From positions 32,647,204 through 32,711,203 of the forward strand of contig OX235273.1 of assembly GCA_944472155.2 (NCBI GenBank): DNA of 64,000 bases, read 5' to 3'. Both the position numbers and the translations under genes were made by a program. The stretch is from Trichobilharzia szidati (taxonomy: Eukaryota; Platyhelminthes; Trematoda; Strigeidida; Schistosomatidae). Each line of letters opens with the position of its first letter. The stretch's first letter is position 1. The notes beneath the pieces are model-generated. The model was not told the origin of the DNA. It searched no databases and worked only from the letters and a program-made list of their open reading frames with translations. Positions 34,374 to 45,929 of this stretch are shown piece by piece.

Positions 34374-34570
34374 GGATGGGTTGATCGCAAGTCTGTTTGA
34401 ATGTGTGGATTTGCTGTAAACACTAGTGTTCAATTTCCCATCTTCCTTCCTTTCCACGCTACAGACTAACATTGGAAGCTCACCTTCCTGACTCGACAAT
34501 TCATAAGTGAATTGAATTGCCTCCACTTTTGAGTTAATGTGTTCGAAAAATCTTTCCACATATCCTGTGT
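34374..34570 (-). mobile_element. PLE-A copy, right part beyond the RTE insertion
   Basis: The minus strand continues the interrupted element: RFFEHINSKVEAIQFTYELS, then SQEGELPMLVCSVERKEDGK and STHSN. These are the blocks following YVDD in PLE RT. The same stretch without interruption is found at 49.80-50.05 kb. Confidence 0.76.
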
Positions 34571-35153
34571 TCTAAGTACAGTGAATGTGTCATCTATTCA
34601 TATAAGCCGAAAAATATTTCGAGGTGGAATAAAGTAGCTAAGTGATTTCATTTAGCTCAGTTTTCTGATGTCATACATGAGAAAAATTAAAAGAAAGATA
34701 CAGGCAAATAAAACTCTATCGGTATAACCGGAACTACGATGTTGTGAACTACGAGCGAATGACTAACTTAATCTACTGGCTAATCTGCCTTAATCGCCCA
34801 TCAACAACAACAACAACAACAATAACACCACCAGCACGCAAAAACGAAATAAAAATATGGACGTCGATAAGAGAGCTTAAACTGTCTCAAACAACAGTCA
34901 GAATGCTAAACAGAAGTTCAATATATATATACAGTTTGAATGACCTTGGAAATGCAGTAATCTAGTGATGCATTTAAAGTAGTAACAGCCAATAGGAATC
35001 CAGAAATCCAAACAAGAGGAAAAACAAAAGGCTCATGCCAGTATACGATAACTGCTTAAAATAGAATTAGCAAGGTTTCACAGAAAATTAAGCAATTAAA
35101 CTGGTTTCATATAACATATATCAAAATAGAGAGAAAACATTAATTTAACTTAC
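34571..35153. other. Unassigned intron sequence
   Basis: Contains a CAA/ACA-rich run at 34801-34825; nothing else recognised before the exon at 35154. Confidence 0.5.
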
Positions 35154-35222
35154 ATAAATGGGAGTAAAAGTTATCCAATGCTTTATTGCTCTGAGTGCCT
35201 TTTTGTTTTACTTTCACATCCT
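35154..35222 (-). CDS. Internal exon of a putative coiled-coil gene (last well-supported one)
   Basis: The minus strand has a ttcacag acceptor, 69 open nucleotides and a consensus gtaagt donor. In phase 1 it encodes DVKVKQKGTQSNK then ALDNFYSHL and leaves a T for the next codon. It is the sixth exon in a row that is a multiple of three and phase 1-1. The next exon downstream must supply two bases that do not make TAA, TAG or TGA with the T; the candidates at 3.9-5.1 kb do not satisfy this cleanly, so at least one exon between 5 and 35 kb is missing from this list or the gene ends elsewhere. Confidence 0.64.
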
Positions 35223-35344
35223 CTGTGAAATGTAGCACAATAAAAAAGAGGAGGAGGCAGAAAATAGAAAATTAAACGCTCCTGTAAACATTTCTTCATA
35301 CATTTTCAACACGATACTTTTTCTGATAGTTCACAGACGAACGT

Positions 35345-36262
35345 TTACAGTTGAGTACCCATCAACCACAAACGGAAGATGGTTATTTCTCTTGCAACAA
35401 GAATCTATAGACCCTGCAGCCCCAAACAAGTAGGAAAGGAGATCACTCATTTAAGGAAGACACCACTTGAGATTAGCTATCCCGACCCACAAATCACAGA
35501 AAAACACATAAAGCCAAAAACCAACAACGAACAGTCAATCTCTATCCCAAAGAACATGCTATACATGAATGTGGCGTTCAAAGGAGACGTTCTGGTCGAC
35601 ATCCTATAGAGAAAACAACGACATTCTCAGATGCTACACTACGATCGGTATTCTCAAGCCATCCATTGTTCTTCATCAACTCATCAACTTATTTTCAACA
35701 CTAATTATTTTCAGCCGGAGGCTTCTTTTCACTTTGTAGATGACTTTGAATTAATTCTCCTTGCATAATGAGTTACCAATGTTGAATATATGTTCAATTA
35801 TAGCAGTCTTTGTTGATCCAATGTTACCCATTTGTAGCCACGCGGGATAATGTTCTCTAACACTTTTGGATAAAACAGGCATTGAACGACCCATATATAT
35901 CGATCGCTCCACATGAGCGAGTAAACTGGTGGATACACACAGAGAAGTGGTCAGATGCGATAATTTGTCTTTGGAGTTGATGAAGAACAATGGATGGCTT
36001 GAGAATACCGATCGTAGTGTAGCATCTGAGAATGTCGTTGTTTTCTCTATAGGATGTCGACCAGAACGTCTCCTTTGAACGCCACATTCATGTATAGCAT
36101 GTTCTTTGGGATAGAGATTGACTGTTCGTTGTTGGTTTTTGGCTTTATGTGTTTTTCTGTGATTTGTGGGTCGGGATAGCTGATCTCAAGTGGTGTCTTC
36201 CATAAATGAGTGATCTCCTTTCCTACTTATTTGGGGCTGCAGGGTCTATAGATTCTAGGCTC
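35345..36262. mobile_element. PLE-C C-terminal piece forming a 285-bp inverted repeat
   Basis: The arm at about 35395-35680 (plus strand: VGKEITHLRKTPLEISYPDP, then NNEQSISIPKNMLYMNVAFK) recurs inverted at about 35975-36260. The spacer between the arms (minus strand) carries the rest of the element's C terminus: FTRSCGAIDIYGSF, a GIY-YIG-type block, then HYPAWLQMGNIGSTKTAIIE. So the minus-strand half is a longer PLE-C copy and the plus-strand half is an inverted partial copy. A few base differences separate the arms. Confidence 0.78.
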
Positions 36263-36439
36263 GATTATCTGAATAACACTGTGTAAAATAAAAGGTGATC
36301 GGTGGAAGGCATACAGGAGAACATATATAAAATAGGATCTGGTAAGCAACGCATGCTGTCAATTTTCTGTTTTAATGTAGAGATTTAATAGTCATATCAA
36401 GAATTAAAAGTCAATCTGAATGAAGCATACTCTTTTCAA

Positions 36440-36545
36440 AAGTTGGTTTGTGAGGATTGGATTTATTCCTTACGAGTTTAACCATGGTTTTATGTCCGTA
36501 AGAGAACTATTGAAAAGCAGGTTCTTACAAATATATTATGACCAG
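36440..36545 (-). repeat. Hammerhead SINE 3' fragment
   Basis: Minus-strand equivalent of the SINE tail (complement of agagaactattgaaaagcag), without ribozyme or tRNA-like parts. Confidence 0.45.
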
Positions 36546-36902
36546 TCACCACCATATTCTGCTTTTTGACAATATTTTGTAATTGATTTCAGCCTAGCAC
36601 GTCTGTCACACTCAAATACGACTATTTATTTTGACACAACTAATCTGTTGCTCCACGTAAAAAACTTTATCCGCCGCCGCATAACTGGCTATCAATATTG
36701 TAACGACAGCGAGAAATATATTTTATAATTTTAAGAACCTGAAGGAAAGGATGATGTGAAAAGAATATTCTTCTTTCAGACTGACTTTTAATTTAGAGAT
36801 TTTAATAACCTCAGCCATTCATCATAGAAAGGAGAAATCCGAATGTTGAACACATTCATTCCAACTAGAAAACTGTTAAATAGTTCAGAGAAAAGCTTTT
36901 CT

Positions 36903-37968
36903 AGTAAAGCTCAATTAAACATTTCATCCAACAGCTGTACGGCAATGCTGCATGCAAAGTAATCCATAACGAGAACCCAACGGAATCCTTCGAAGTGAGA
37001 ACAGGAGTAAGACAAACTGGCTGCCTACTATCGCCAATGATTTTCCTGATTGCAGTAGATTGGATAATGCGACAAACAGTGGGCAATGAGGAAACAGGCA
37101 TAAAATGGACTCACACAAAAAACTTGGAGATCTGGACTTCGCCGATGATATATGTCTGATTTCTCACAAACTGGAATATATGCAAGCGGAAAGCAACAAG
37201 TCGGCAGAAGAAGCATCAAAGATAGGACCTTAGGTGAACATAGAGAAAATAGATGTGGTGATCATTGGCCAACAAAAACAGAAGCAACAACAGACAACGA
37301 TCAGCATAAATGGGATGAACCTGAAAGAAACAACTTCTTTTACCTACCTGGGAAGCATCGTTTCAACAACAGGCAGAACTGACGAGGATATCAAAGCAAA
37401 GATCGGAAAAGCAAGACAAGCTTTCAATACTCTCAAGTCTGTGTGGAGGTCAACAACTCTCAGCATCAAAAATAAGATCCGGATTTTCAACTCCAATGTG
37501 AAGTCAGTGCAACTATACGGATCAGAGACTTGCACTGCGCGTCATAAAGAGCACATCAAACAAAATACAGACCTTCATAATTAGCTGAATTTGGTCGTTA
37601 CCTAAGATCAGATGGCCAGAAAAGATCAGCAACAGGGATCTTTGGGAACGAACCAACCAGGAACCGATTGTGAAACAAATAAGCAGGAAGAAATGGAGAT
37701 GGATTGGTCATACTCTGAGGAAACAATGGATCAAGTGACATCACTAGACTAGCCATTCCTCTAGTGGAACTCGAAAGGGAAGCGGCGAGTTGGTCGTCAG
37801 TGCAAGGGTGACTTGGAGGAGGTCATGTGAAGAGGAGATGAAAACGTGTGGGCAGACTTGGAGCCAGGTGAAGACTTTAGTATAGAATCGAACGCAATGG
37901 AGACGCACGGCTGAAGCCCTATGTTACTGTAGGAATTAAAGGAAACAATAATAATAATAATAATAATA
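36903..37968 (+). mobile_element. RTE fragment with intact catalytic FADD and AAT tail
   Basis: It opens in the LIQQLYGNAACKVIHNENPT block, continues through TGVRQTGCLLSPMIFLIAVD, LDFADDICLISHKLEYMQ, VNIEKIDVVIIGQQKQ, TSFTYLGSIVSTTGRTDEDI and SVQLYGSETCTARHKE, and ends in (AAT)n. It differs from the copies at 50-58 kb by carrying an IGQQKQKQQQ stretch and an unmutated catalytic motif, so it represents another RTE subfamily. Confidence 0.8.
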
Positions 37969-38194
37969 GAGCTCAACAATCGTGGTGACTGTTGAGACGG
38001 ACAACAGATAATCGACTGGAGCACAAATGGGCTTCTGAAGTCCTGCATTCTCCTTGGAACAGTTTAATTTGATACCCTAGGCATATTTTTGTTCAGAAAT
38101 GCCATGACTCGATGCTACAACATTTTCATTACTAGTAACGGTATGAAAATGAAAGAAAATGCTGTAGCATTTGAAATACAAATTTAGGCTTCAC

Positions 38195-38251
38195 CTGCAA
38201 ACGCCTTGCCAACGACTTTACTCTTTGATTGTAGAAGTCCGTTTAATAGTT
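38195..38251 (-). CDS. Internal exon of a putative coiled-coil gene
   Basis: A pyrimidine-rich tract ending in ctttcag precedes 57 open nucleotides and a gtgaag donor on the minus strand. In phase 1 it encodes LLNGLLQSKSKV then VGKAFA. The helix-forming, Leu-rich start continues the preceding charged helix, and the exon ends in G, which with the AG opening the exon at 35154-35222 gives Glu. The intron to its right is about 8.6 kb and contains PLE, RTE and Merlin relics. The donor is only moderate, so this call rests on the acceptor, the phase and the composition. Confidence 0.58.
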
Positions 38252-38586
38252 CTGAAAGTAAAGAAAAAAATAAACAAAAAATCAGGCAGAAAAGGTGATT
38301 TCAGTAGTCTTATCAGACCAAGATGATTTTCAGCGAACAATTTTGCTTAATACAAATTCTTTCTCAGGCTCTACACAGTTACAAATTCATGAATCCATTA
38401 TGATATATATATTGCCAGTTATTCGAGGCAAGTGAAAATAATATCGAAAACTGAATTTTCGGCGTACATGTATAATATGAAGTGATAGTTCTTTATTTAA
38501 TATTGTCAAATGAACGTATATTATAAAATATATACAGTCATCCAGAACATAAGTTAAAGTGTGAATAGAATTCAGATACAAAGCTA

Positions 38587-39560
38587 TCACAAAGATGTCC
38601 ACTGGACACAAGGGAAATAATTAGGAGCTTGAAATTCTGTCTAGAAAGTAATTATTTTACATTTAAAAGGAAATTATCTAGACAGACAAATGGTGTTGCT
38701 ATAGCTTCACCAGTCTCCACAAAAGTCGCTCACCTTTTCATGAATAGATTCGAAGACAACATCTTTTCAAGCACACTCACTCCTATAATATGGTTATGAT
38801 ATGTAGATGATACTTTTGTAGTGCTAAAACGAGATCTACACAGTTCATTCTTTGGCAAACTTAACAACCTATCTCCTAGAATCCAGTTGACTTCGGAAGC
38901 AGAATCAGACGTCAGTGAACTACCACTTCTTGACTGCTTGCCTAGTTGAGAGGAGGGAAGACGGATATATTAATATACCTATATTCAGGAAGAAAACCCA
39001 CTCCAATAAATATTTAGACTTCGGATTATCAAACCCCATCATCGGAAAGGTGTTAGTTGTTTCAAGTCTTCTAAGACGAGCGCACTTTCTGATAACGGAT
39101 GAGAAGGGAAAGGAAGAAGAAATATTACACATTACTGAGACTCCCAAACAAAACAACTACCCGGAGAACTACATCAACAAAATCAACACTGATATAAAGT
39201 ATGATCAGAAACGTATTCCGGAAACATGGACCTCAACAGATGTCGCTCTCTATAGAGCAGAGACGTCAGATGATATTAGAAGAGTACTCAATAAGCACAA
39301 CATCAACGTTTACTTCAAAACATCAGACACACTGTGAAGCAACTTGGTCCATATAAAAGACCAAATCTTGAAAGATTCTCTATCGAAATTTGTCTATAAA
39401 ATAAAATGCTTGCGTTAAATGCGATGCGATATACATTGGACAAACATTGCCAGAGAGAAATCAAAATGAGAAGATATGAACACTGTATGGTCGACTATAT
39501 TCAACCACCGAGAAATTCAGTTTAACTAGAAAAGTTTGAAAAATCCTTATCCATAGATCT
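38587..39560 (+). mobile_element. PLE-B copy sharing inactivating stops with the 28-30 kb copy
   Basis: The plus strand carries block B (QTNGVAIASPVSTKVAHLFM), the block WL-stop-YVDDTFVVLKRDL with TGA at 38797-38799, and a 140-codon frame (38915-39337) whose translation is identical to that at 29027-29449. From about 39360 the two copies diverge into a decayed GIY-YIG end (a CDAIYIGQTLPERNQN-like region). The 5' RT part is missing. Confidence 0.8.
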
Positions 39561-39589
39561 ACACAGTATAAAATCAGGTTGCAAACCTA

Positions 39590-40110
39590 CGGTTTGTCAC
39601 CTCTGAACTGTGCTCTTAAATAAAGCTTTTTTTATTCACCGTGTCACGTTGAGTTTTGTCAGTTCTCTTGGAAATATACTTCTTTACAAAATTGGTAGGA
39701 AAGCCATTTTCAGCAGGGAATTTTTAGGTTTTCGATTTCATCTTCAACACAATCTTCAGTATGTAAGTACCTAATTCAATCACCAAGACAAGGAATCAAT
39801 TTTCGTTTATACTGTACTGGTAGGAAACTGTGGAAATGGATATATTGTCCATTGCATCTCGCTTTTCTGTAGATGTTTTGCTTCAATGTCCTGTCTGGCC
39901 TTTCAGTAAGAAAAACATCCAGAAGAAAAATTCTTCCATGATATTCTTCTTCGTAAGCGAATTTAACTGCAGGGTGCACATTTTTAATGATCTGCATCAA
40001 ATGTCACAAACGACAACGAATGTATCGTCTACATAACGGTAATAATATTCAAGTTTGTTTAACACCTCTCCGAAGACCATTTTATAATTAAGCTAGGAAA
40101 ATTTCAACCA
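39590..40110 (-). mobile_element. PLE-C fragment (RT, after YVDD)
   Basis: A 74-codon minus-strand frame reads HPAVKFAYEEEYHGRIFLLD, VFLTERPDRTLKQNIYRKAR then CNGQYIHFHSFLPVQYKRKL. Just upstream, the complement of acattcgttgtcgtttgtg corresponds to a decayed YVDDTFVV region. The pattern is the E-E-E, F-L-D and IYRK-T-GQY-H-F blocks typical of PLE RTs. Confidence 0.74.
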
Positions 40111-40184
40111 ATGAAAGATCTATACAGGAACCACATCGATTTGAAGTTCAGATTCTTTGTTATTTAACATGGAGTAAAGAATGA

Positions 40185-40330
40185 ACGTGTCGGTGGCACA
40201 GCTGTAGAATGCTCACCGACTGGAGTTCGACATCCGGCTACTGACGCACTCCTTTACCTCGATAAGTCAGCAGTAAGACTGGCAAAGAATGAAGGTTGAG
40301 CATGAGTCTAGCAAACCAATCCTGTAAACA
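40185..40330 (+). repeat. Decayed tRNA-like SINE, second family
   Basis: The plus strand begins gtgtcggtggcacagctgta and has a B-box-like ggagttcgacatcc. The tail (taagactggcaaagaatgaa) matches the family. Confidence 0.52.
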
Positions 40331-40554
40331 TAATCACCATTGGTACATCCAACGATTACATGCTATTGTCCACTATGATCATATCTTTCATGTTGTCAAC
40401 AAAAGCATACACATCTTTTGCACTTTATTTCACCAACTCCCTACGTAGTGGCTAAAGCAGACTTACTGGCTATTTAGCTGTTAAATGAAATGGTGAATTT
40501 GACATATCACAGGTAGAGGGCGTGACTTTACTGAAATAACTTACAACTAACTTT

Positions 40555-40850
40555 TGAAAATTAGTCTGATTCTCGATAATTACTGGCTGAAGAACGAAAT
40601 TGCCTGTAGTTCTAGTGAGAAGTTGTGGCCTATGGAGTTCACCCAGTCAGTAGTGAGAGATGACCACCAAGTCAAAGAGGAATGCCCAAATGCCCAGGTT
40701 TCGAAACTTGGCGACAATGAGTGAGTATTGTCGATGAGTCTGAAAACAAGGTGATGAAACAGCTGCCTCCACAGTACTGCCTTGTAGTTTTCAATGTTCG
40801 GTCTCAGATCACATTTAATATGTTCGCAAACTTTGCATTTTTCCATGACC
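40555..40850 (+). repeat. Decayed hammerhead SINE
   Basis: It starts at the gaaaattagtctgattctcg block, continues through the body (ttctagtgagaagttgtgg) and a degraded tRNA-like region to TCGATGAGTC ... GGTGATGAAAC (40731-40760), which keeps GAAAC but has lost the first core base. It ends in the ttttcaatg tail. Confidence 0.64.
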
Positions 40851-41454
40851 TTATATACTACTAAATGATTAAATTGAGTAGAGGTATACTACCCATGCAT
40901 TAGTCGTTAGTGTTTGCTAGCCAGGTAGAAGTTATCTGAACTCCTTGTTCGTTTCAGGGTGGGGGACAGGGTGAAAGGCGATATCATCTGTGGTGTTCTT
41001 AGTTTTATTTCCTAATTAATTTCAGAATATATTTCTTCTAAACTAAACTTCTGAGTATTATTTATGGATTAAAGAGTATCGTCTAATGTTCCATTCTTGC
41101 TTAATCCCTTCTGGATCGATCATTCCTTGACTCTATGGCATGCCAAAATAAATCCATGAATCTGGAATACCACTTTGTTCCACTTTAGACTTAGTATATT
41201 CACATTATCACTGCATCACAAAGTGGATAGCAGAACTCCTGGAACCATAAAGAAGTCAAGTACCTATACTGTATATGATACTTTTGAATTTATGAATGGC
41301 GTTAATGATAATCAACGTTACTGTGAAAATTATGCTATCACTTGATATATACTCCGTGTTTATTAAGATGTCCATTGAATGAAATATTACATTATTTCAG
41401 TTAATTTCCCGTGATTTCATTGGTAGTAGTATACCATATAAGCAAAGGGACATT
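40851..41454. other. Unassigned sequence
   Basis: No gene or repeat recognised. Confidence 0.5.
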
Positions 41455-41600
41455 CTAGACCCTAAGAACGAATTGGAGTGGCATTTAAACCTACAAACTC
41501 ATTCAGGAAGGAAAAGCTCTGTAGGTTTAAGGACCCAGTTGTCCCAATTAGACGAAATAGTATAACTTACAAAATACCTTTCAGTGACACTTAACTAAGA
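41455..41600 (+). mobile_element. PLE-A linker fragment
   Basis: The plus strand corresponds to WHLNLQTHSGRKSSVGLR and frameshifted equivalents of the region before the GIY-YIG domain (compare 42180-42300 and 55260-55390), ending in taacttacaaaatacct. Confidence 0.5.
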
Positions 41601-41639
41601 CTGCCTTAACAGTTAACGGATGACATGAATTAAAGTCTA

Positions 41640-41830
41640 TATACCTATTAGACTAAACAGTTTACCTTCTTCTATTCGTTTTATTTTACAATCTAAAATC
41701 AAAGCTAATTCTCCTTGTTCACTTTCTGATTCCAATGTGAATTCTATTCTCTTTACTAGTGAGTTTACATGTCTGAAGAAGCTGGACATATGCTCTGTAG
41801 CAATAGTTCTATTGTAATTTCAACAATCAT
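41640..41830 (-). mobile_element. PLE-A RT fragment, opposite orientation
   Basis: The minus strand reads EHMSSFFRHVNSLVKRIEFT then LESESEQGELALILDCKIKR, the block after YVDD. It abuts the plus-strand copy starting at 41840. Confidence 0.62.
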
Positions 41831-41839
41831 ATTTTAAGT

Positions 41840-42700
41840 GATTTCAGTTCACAAGAGACTCCAAGCCTAATGAACAAGAGACTAAGCCTACCTTAGTTAA
41901 GTGTCTAACAAATCGAGTTGTAACACTAAGTAGTACAAGAAAAGACCAAAAAGATGAAATGAAACAGATAGGAGAAGAAGAAGCCTTGGTGGTAATATAA
42001 CTAACTATCCAATAATATTCATTAGGAAGATTAGAGAAGGTCAAAAGCAAAATAAAAATAACACGGAAACTAATAATGATAACATAAATAAGAGAGAATA
42101 TAAGGCGTCTACTGTTATACAATGTAAAGAGGGGACATCTGAAACACTACGTAGTAGGAGTCTTAATAAAGCAGGAACTGGAGCGGTATTTAAGCATACA
42201 GACTCACTCAAGAAGGAGAAGATCTGTAGGTTTAAGGACCCAGTTGACTCAATTGGACAAAATAATATAATTAACGGAATATCCTGTAAGGGCTGTGAAT
42301 GTGGTCAACTGCATAGGTCGAACAAGTAGCTAGGGGTAGTCAGAATGTCAGAACATACGAATTTAGCTAAGGTAAGAATGGTTGACCCAGAGAAGATAAG
42401 TAATTTAGAAAGAAGCTCAGCAATCCCACTGCATGCATTAACACACAACCAAACAATAGGGTTGGAGAGGATTAAATTTCTAAAATGTAATATAGGTAGA
42501 TGGTGGGACGGAGAGGTTGACTACTGAATCTTTGTTCATCGAATCTACACCCAACATGTGCATTAGGATGCAATGACTCGTTGCTCAGACCGGAAATATG
42601 GAAAATACTACTACCATTCAAGTCAATCGATGAAAAATAATGGGATTACATAAACGAAGTTAAAAAGCTTTGTGAGCACCTTGATATGATTGTGAGCAGT
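41840..42700 (+). mobile_element. PLE-A: linker and GIY-YIG region
   Basis: The plus strand has LVKCLTNRVVTLSSTRKDQK, a charged linker, GTSETLRSRSLNKAGTGAVF, RFKDPVDSIGQNNI, CKGCECGQLHRSN (a C-x-x-C block with the Y-I-G destroyed), VVRMSEHTNLAKVRMVDPEK and SSAIPLHALTHNQTIGLERI. It ends in 3' non-coding sequence. Confidence 0.72.
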
Positions 42701-42789
42701 GTATAAATTGTGCTCGATACGTGGTCATCAGTAAATATTACTGTGTAACAGTGTGAGACTTTATCAAAATAAATTTTAACCTTAGTGGA

Positions 42790-43380
42790 ATTATACTCTA
42801 CCACAGTACTCAAGTTTTATTTTGGTATCAGAGAGATGGGTTATTTATGAGTTCGCCACTTGGCACGTTGCTAGCAGACTTCTTTTTGGCTGTTATGGAG
42901 AGCATTATTCTTGTACTTGCTATAAAGGGGGTTGGTTTTGACAAAAGAATACGTGGATGATACATTCATTTTATGCTATGAGAACTGTGATTTTGATGAC
43001 ATCTAGAAAGTATTCCGTGATAGTCATCTTGTTATCGACTTCACTTCAGAAATAGAAACTGATAAAAAAATATCTTTGCTTGATATGCTGCTCCCAAAGT
43101 GAGCTGGTTATTCTTTGAAACGCTTCATTTACAGAAAATCGACATGGACGGAACAACTGACCAATCTTTAAAGTTTTGTCCTCATAGACAGAAAAAGGAA
43201 TCTAATCCATTCTCTCTCAACATGGATCCGAAGAATTTGTAGTGAGGACAGTGTTTATGATGGACTTATACAGCGGGAAGAAACCTTCATAGAGAAAGGG
43301 TATCCACCACACTTCATAGAGGCCAATAGAAAATTACCCGGGTAGCTGAAACACCATTGCACCTAAATTCACAATTTAGG
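42790..43380 (+). mobile_element. PLE-C RT fragment
   Basis: The plus strand carries FMSSPLGTLLADFFLAVMES (block B), YVDDTFILCYENCDFDDI (block C) after a frameshift, then LVIDFTSEIETDKKISLLDM and LKRFIYRKSTWTEQLTNL. Several stops are present. Confidence 0.72.
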
Positions 43381-44329
43381 GGTGACATTGAGTGAGAGTG
43401 ACAAGATCTGACAAGATCATTCAGAAAAACCTTCTTTTCTGCTGCCTGTATGGTCATCTGCTCTTGATTAGCTAGGCACATAGGACTTTCGTCGCCACGT
43501 TCGAGAGCACCTCACAGTTTGACTGAGTAAAGGTGAGTGTAGAGGTACTAATTCGTCGATATTGTAACATTTTGTAGATACTGACCACGCAACATCTGAA
43601 ACATAGTTCAATATAGTCTACAAATTTCAACAAAGTGTGCCGCAAGGGAAATGAGTGCATTCGATTGTATAGAAGAGGTTTTGGCAATAAATAACATAAA
43701 GCCAGAACTTTTTGTACAAAAACAATTCGTACAATCTCTTCTATTGCCATAGTCTTGATTTTACTATGTAATCTACATAACAACTGTGTTATCGTTCTTT
43801 ATTCCGAGTTCCAAATTTTTTTGGTTTGGTTTCATTTCACTTTATGTTATCATATTCTAACATTTTATCTAGTTTACTACTTTGATACATTTCATCATAT
43901 TATGTTCACATATGCATTTTTCCGAATGTACTCTACCTTCTGACCATCTATTTCGCACATGCCCTCCACTGGACTTTAGGTTGACCTCTATTAATTCAGT
44001 TAGTTATTCATCCATCCGTCTAATCAATTGTGACTGATAATCACGTACACGGAGAATATCGCACATGAGGAATTCCACTCATTGTCAAACGTTAACAGAC
44101 ACACTGAAGATATTCCTCTTTATCATTTGCAAATTTCTACCTGTATGGCTTAGGGGTTAAACTTGGAGGAATTTTACAAAGAATTTATGTTCTTACGACT
44201 AGATAAAAAAATACACTCAAAAATATCATTTTGACATGACGTGGAGCAAGAGGAGAATACCACAGTTAACAGCTCATTAAATTGAGGATAAAATACCACC
44301 GGTTTCATTATTCATATAACTCCGTTAGG
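43381..44329. other. Unassigned sequence, possibly PLE-derived at its left end
   Basis: The first 370 bp follow PLE-C and may be its 3' UTR; the minus-strand ORF there (43472-43783) is not recognised. The remainder is AT-rich without motifs. Confidence 0.4.
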
Positions 44330-45340
44330 TTCCAAGCAGGACATACGAATCCAAAAGAATATCTACACTTTTTTACCATTCAATCAACTACTACTGACGT
44401 GGCCACATCATTGCCTACAGTCACTGCACGGCTCTTTTTACACGATCTTCTCAATGTCACTCACAGACACAAGTTAAACTCATCGATTCCGCTTACAGCT
44501 GCGATTCCACCCATGGCCTCATATATGCAATGTCATATCATGGTCTCCTCAGTAGACTATAGCCAATACGTCTCCATTCTCTTCACCATATTTGTTGAGC
44601 AATAGGGTCCCGGTTGGTGTGTGTGTACCGAATAATACCTAATTGTTGATTCCACCTGGCAAGCCGACCCACAAATCTTCAGTATGCAGCGAAGGTAGCA
44701 CCAGCTGAATGAAGTCTGACGTAGACTATTTCCAAGTGCTTCTTATCACGCACATGCATTGCATGACTCAAAATGATAAAGCTGTGACTTGCCTTCACGA
44801 TTCCGCTCACCTTTGATATCTCCATTCGTTCCACTTGCTCTTCAAACAAAACCTCCTAAATAAGTGGAGGGAGTGCTCTCTTGCAAATTTCTCTCGGTGA
44901 TAGTGATTGGTACTAGTTGTTGCTGCTGTTCATCGGTTACCTTCATCACCCCTGTCTTCTCTGTTTTCACCTGGAGTCCTATCTTCTGTGGCTACTTACT
45001 CCACCAGCTCGTTGGTTTTCGCATGTAGATCTTCATGTGTGTGTGTGGCAATATACACAAATCATCCACACATGAAATCCAAATGTTTCAGAGAATTCTT
45101 ATCACCCCCGACATTCTGTGCAAATCCATCGTTAGTAATAGGCACGTGAAGTTATCTTACTCCTGCTATCACTTCAAACGCCCCACTGTATTTTCCACTG
45201 TGGATCACATGAAATTTAGCACTTTAAAATATGTTTTGAATGAGGTTGATGAAACTTTGTAGCACTGAAGTAGTTTCCAAATTACTTTGCTGTCAACACC
45301 GTTGAAGGCCTTTTCAAAGGCGGGGAAACTGAGGCACAGT
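44330..45340 (-). mobile_element. Decayed RTE fragment
   Basis: On the minus strand the 3' end starts at about 44330. Further blocks are recognisable at 44690-44900 (SFHLVLPS..E, then KVSGIVKASHSF), at 44890-45010 (TITERNLQESTPST region, with the K-T-G-V-M-K-V block) and at 45200-45330 (FQSATKFHQPHSK, then KAFNGVDSK). The catalytic region is degraded. Confidence 0.6.
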
Positions 45341-45929
45341 TCAGGATTATTATTATTATAATCATTACAGTGAAACATACATTATTCTGCCATTACCTTT
45401 GAATTTTCGAAGTTTTGTTATTCTTACTAATTTCGTTATTTTGTATATTTGTATAAATACAGGTAATTTACGACTTATTCATGCGACAACTCGGTGATAG
45501 TTATGACCAAATTTATTAGCTGATCTTCACAGGTCATCGGTGAAGTTTAAGAATAGCGTCCCAGGAGTGGGAAAGCTCAAATGACCTTTAACGCATATTA
45601 ATGGTTGACTGAAGAAACCTACAATTAATCTAGCGTAAAAATGAATGCTGTCCATTAGCTCAGGTGTAAGTTTCACCCAGATCAAGTATTTCAATGCTGT
45701 CTGGATAATAGATTGATAGGACGTACTCGGATATGTAGTTACGGTGCTTCAATGAGCCTGCAACCATATTCACAGGTAATTGATGGATATATATTTAGAT
45801 GAATGGAGTGTAGGAAACAAACGAGTGTTCCTAATGGTAGGTGACACTCTCAGTTAATCGTCTCCCAGGAACTTTCCTTGCAAAATTGAAATTTTCTCTG
45901 ACAAATATACTGTTTCTTTGCCATTACTG
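45341..45929. other. Unassigned sequence upstream of Merlin
   Basis: May contain the 5' end of the Merlin element, but no terminal repeat was found. Confidence 0.4.
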
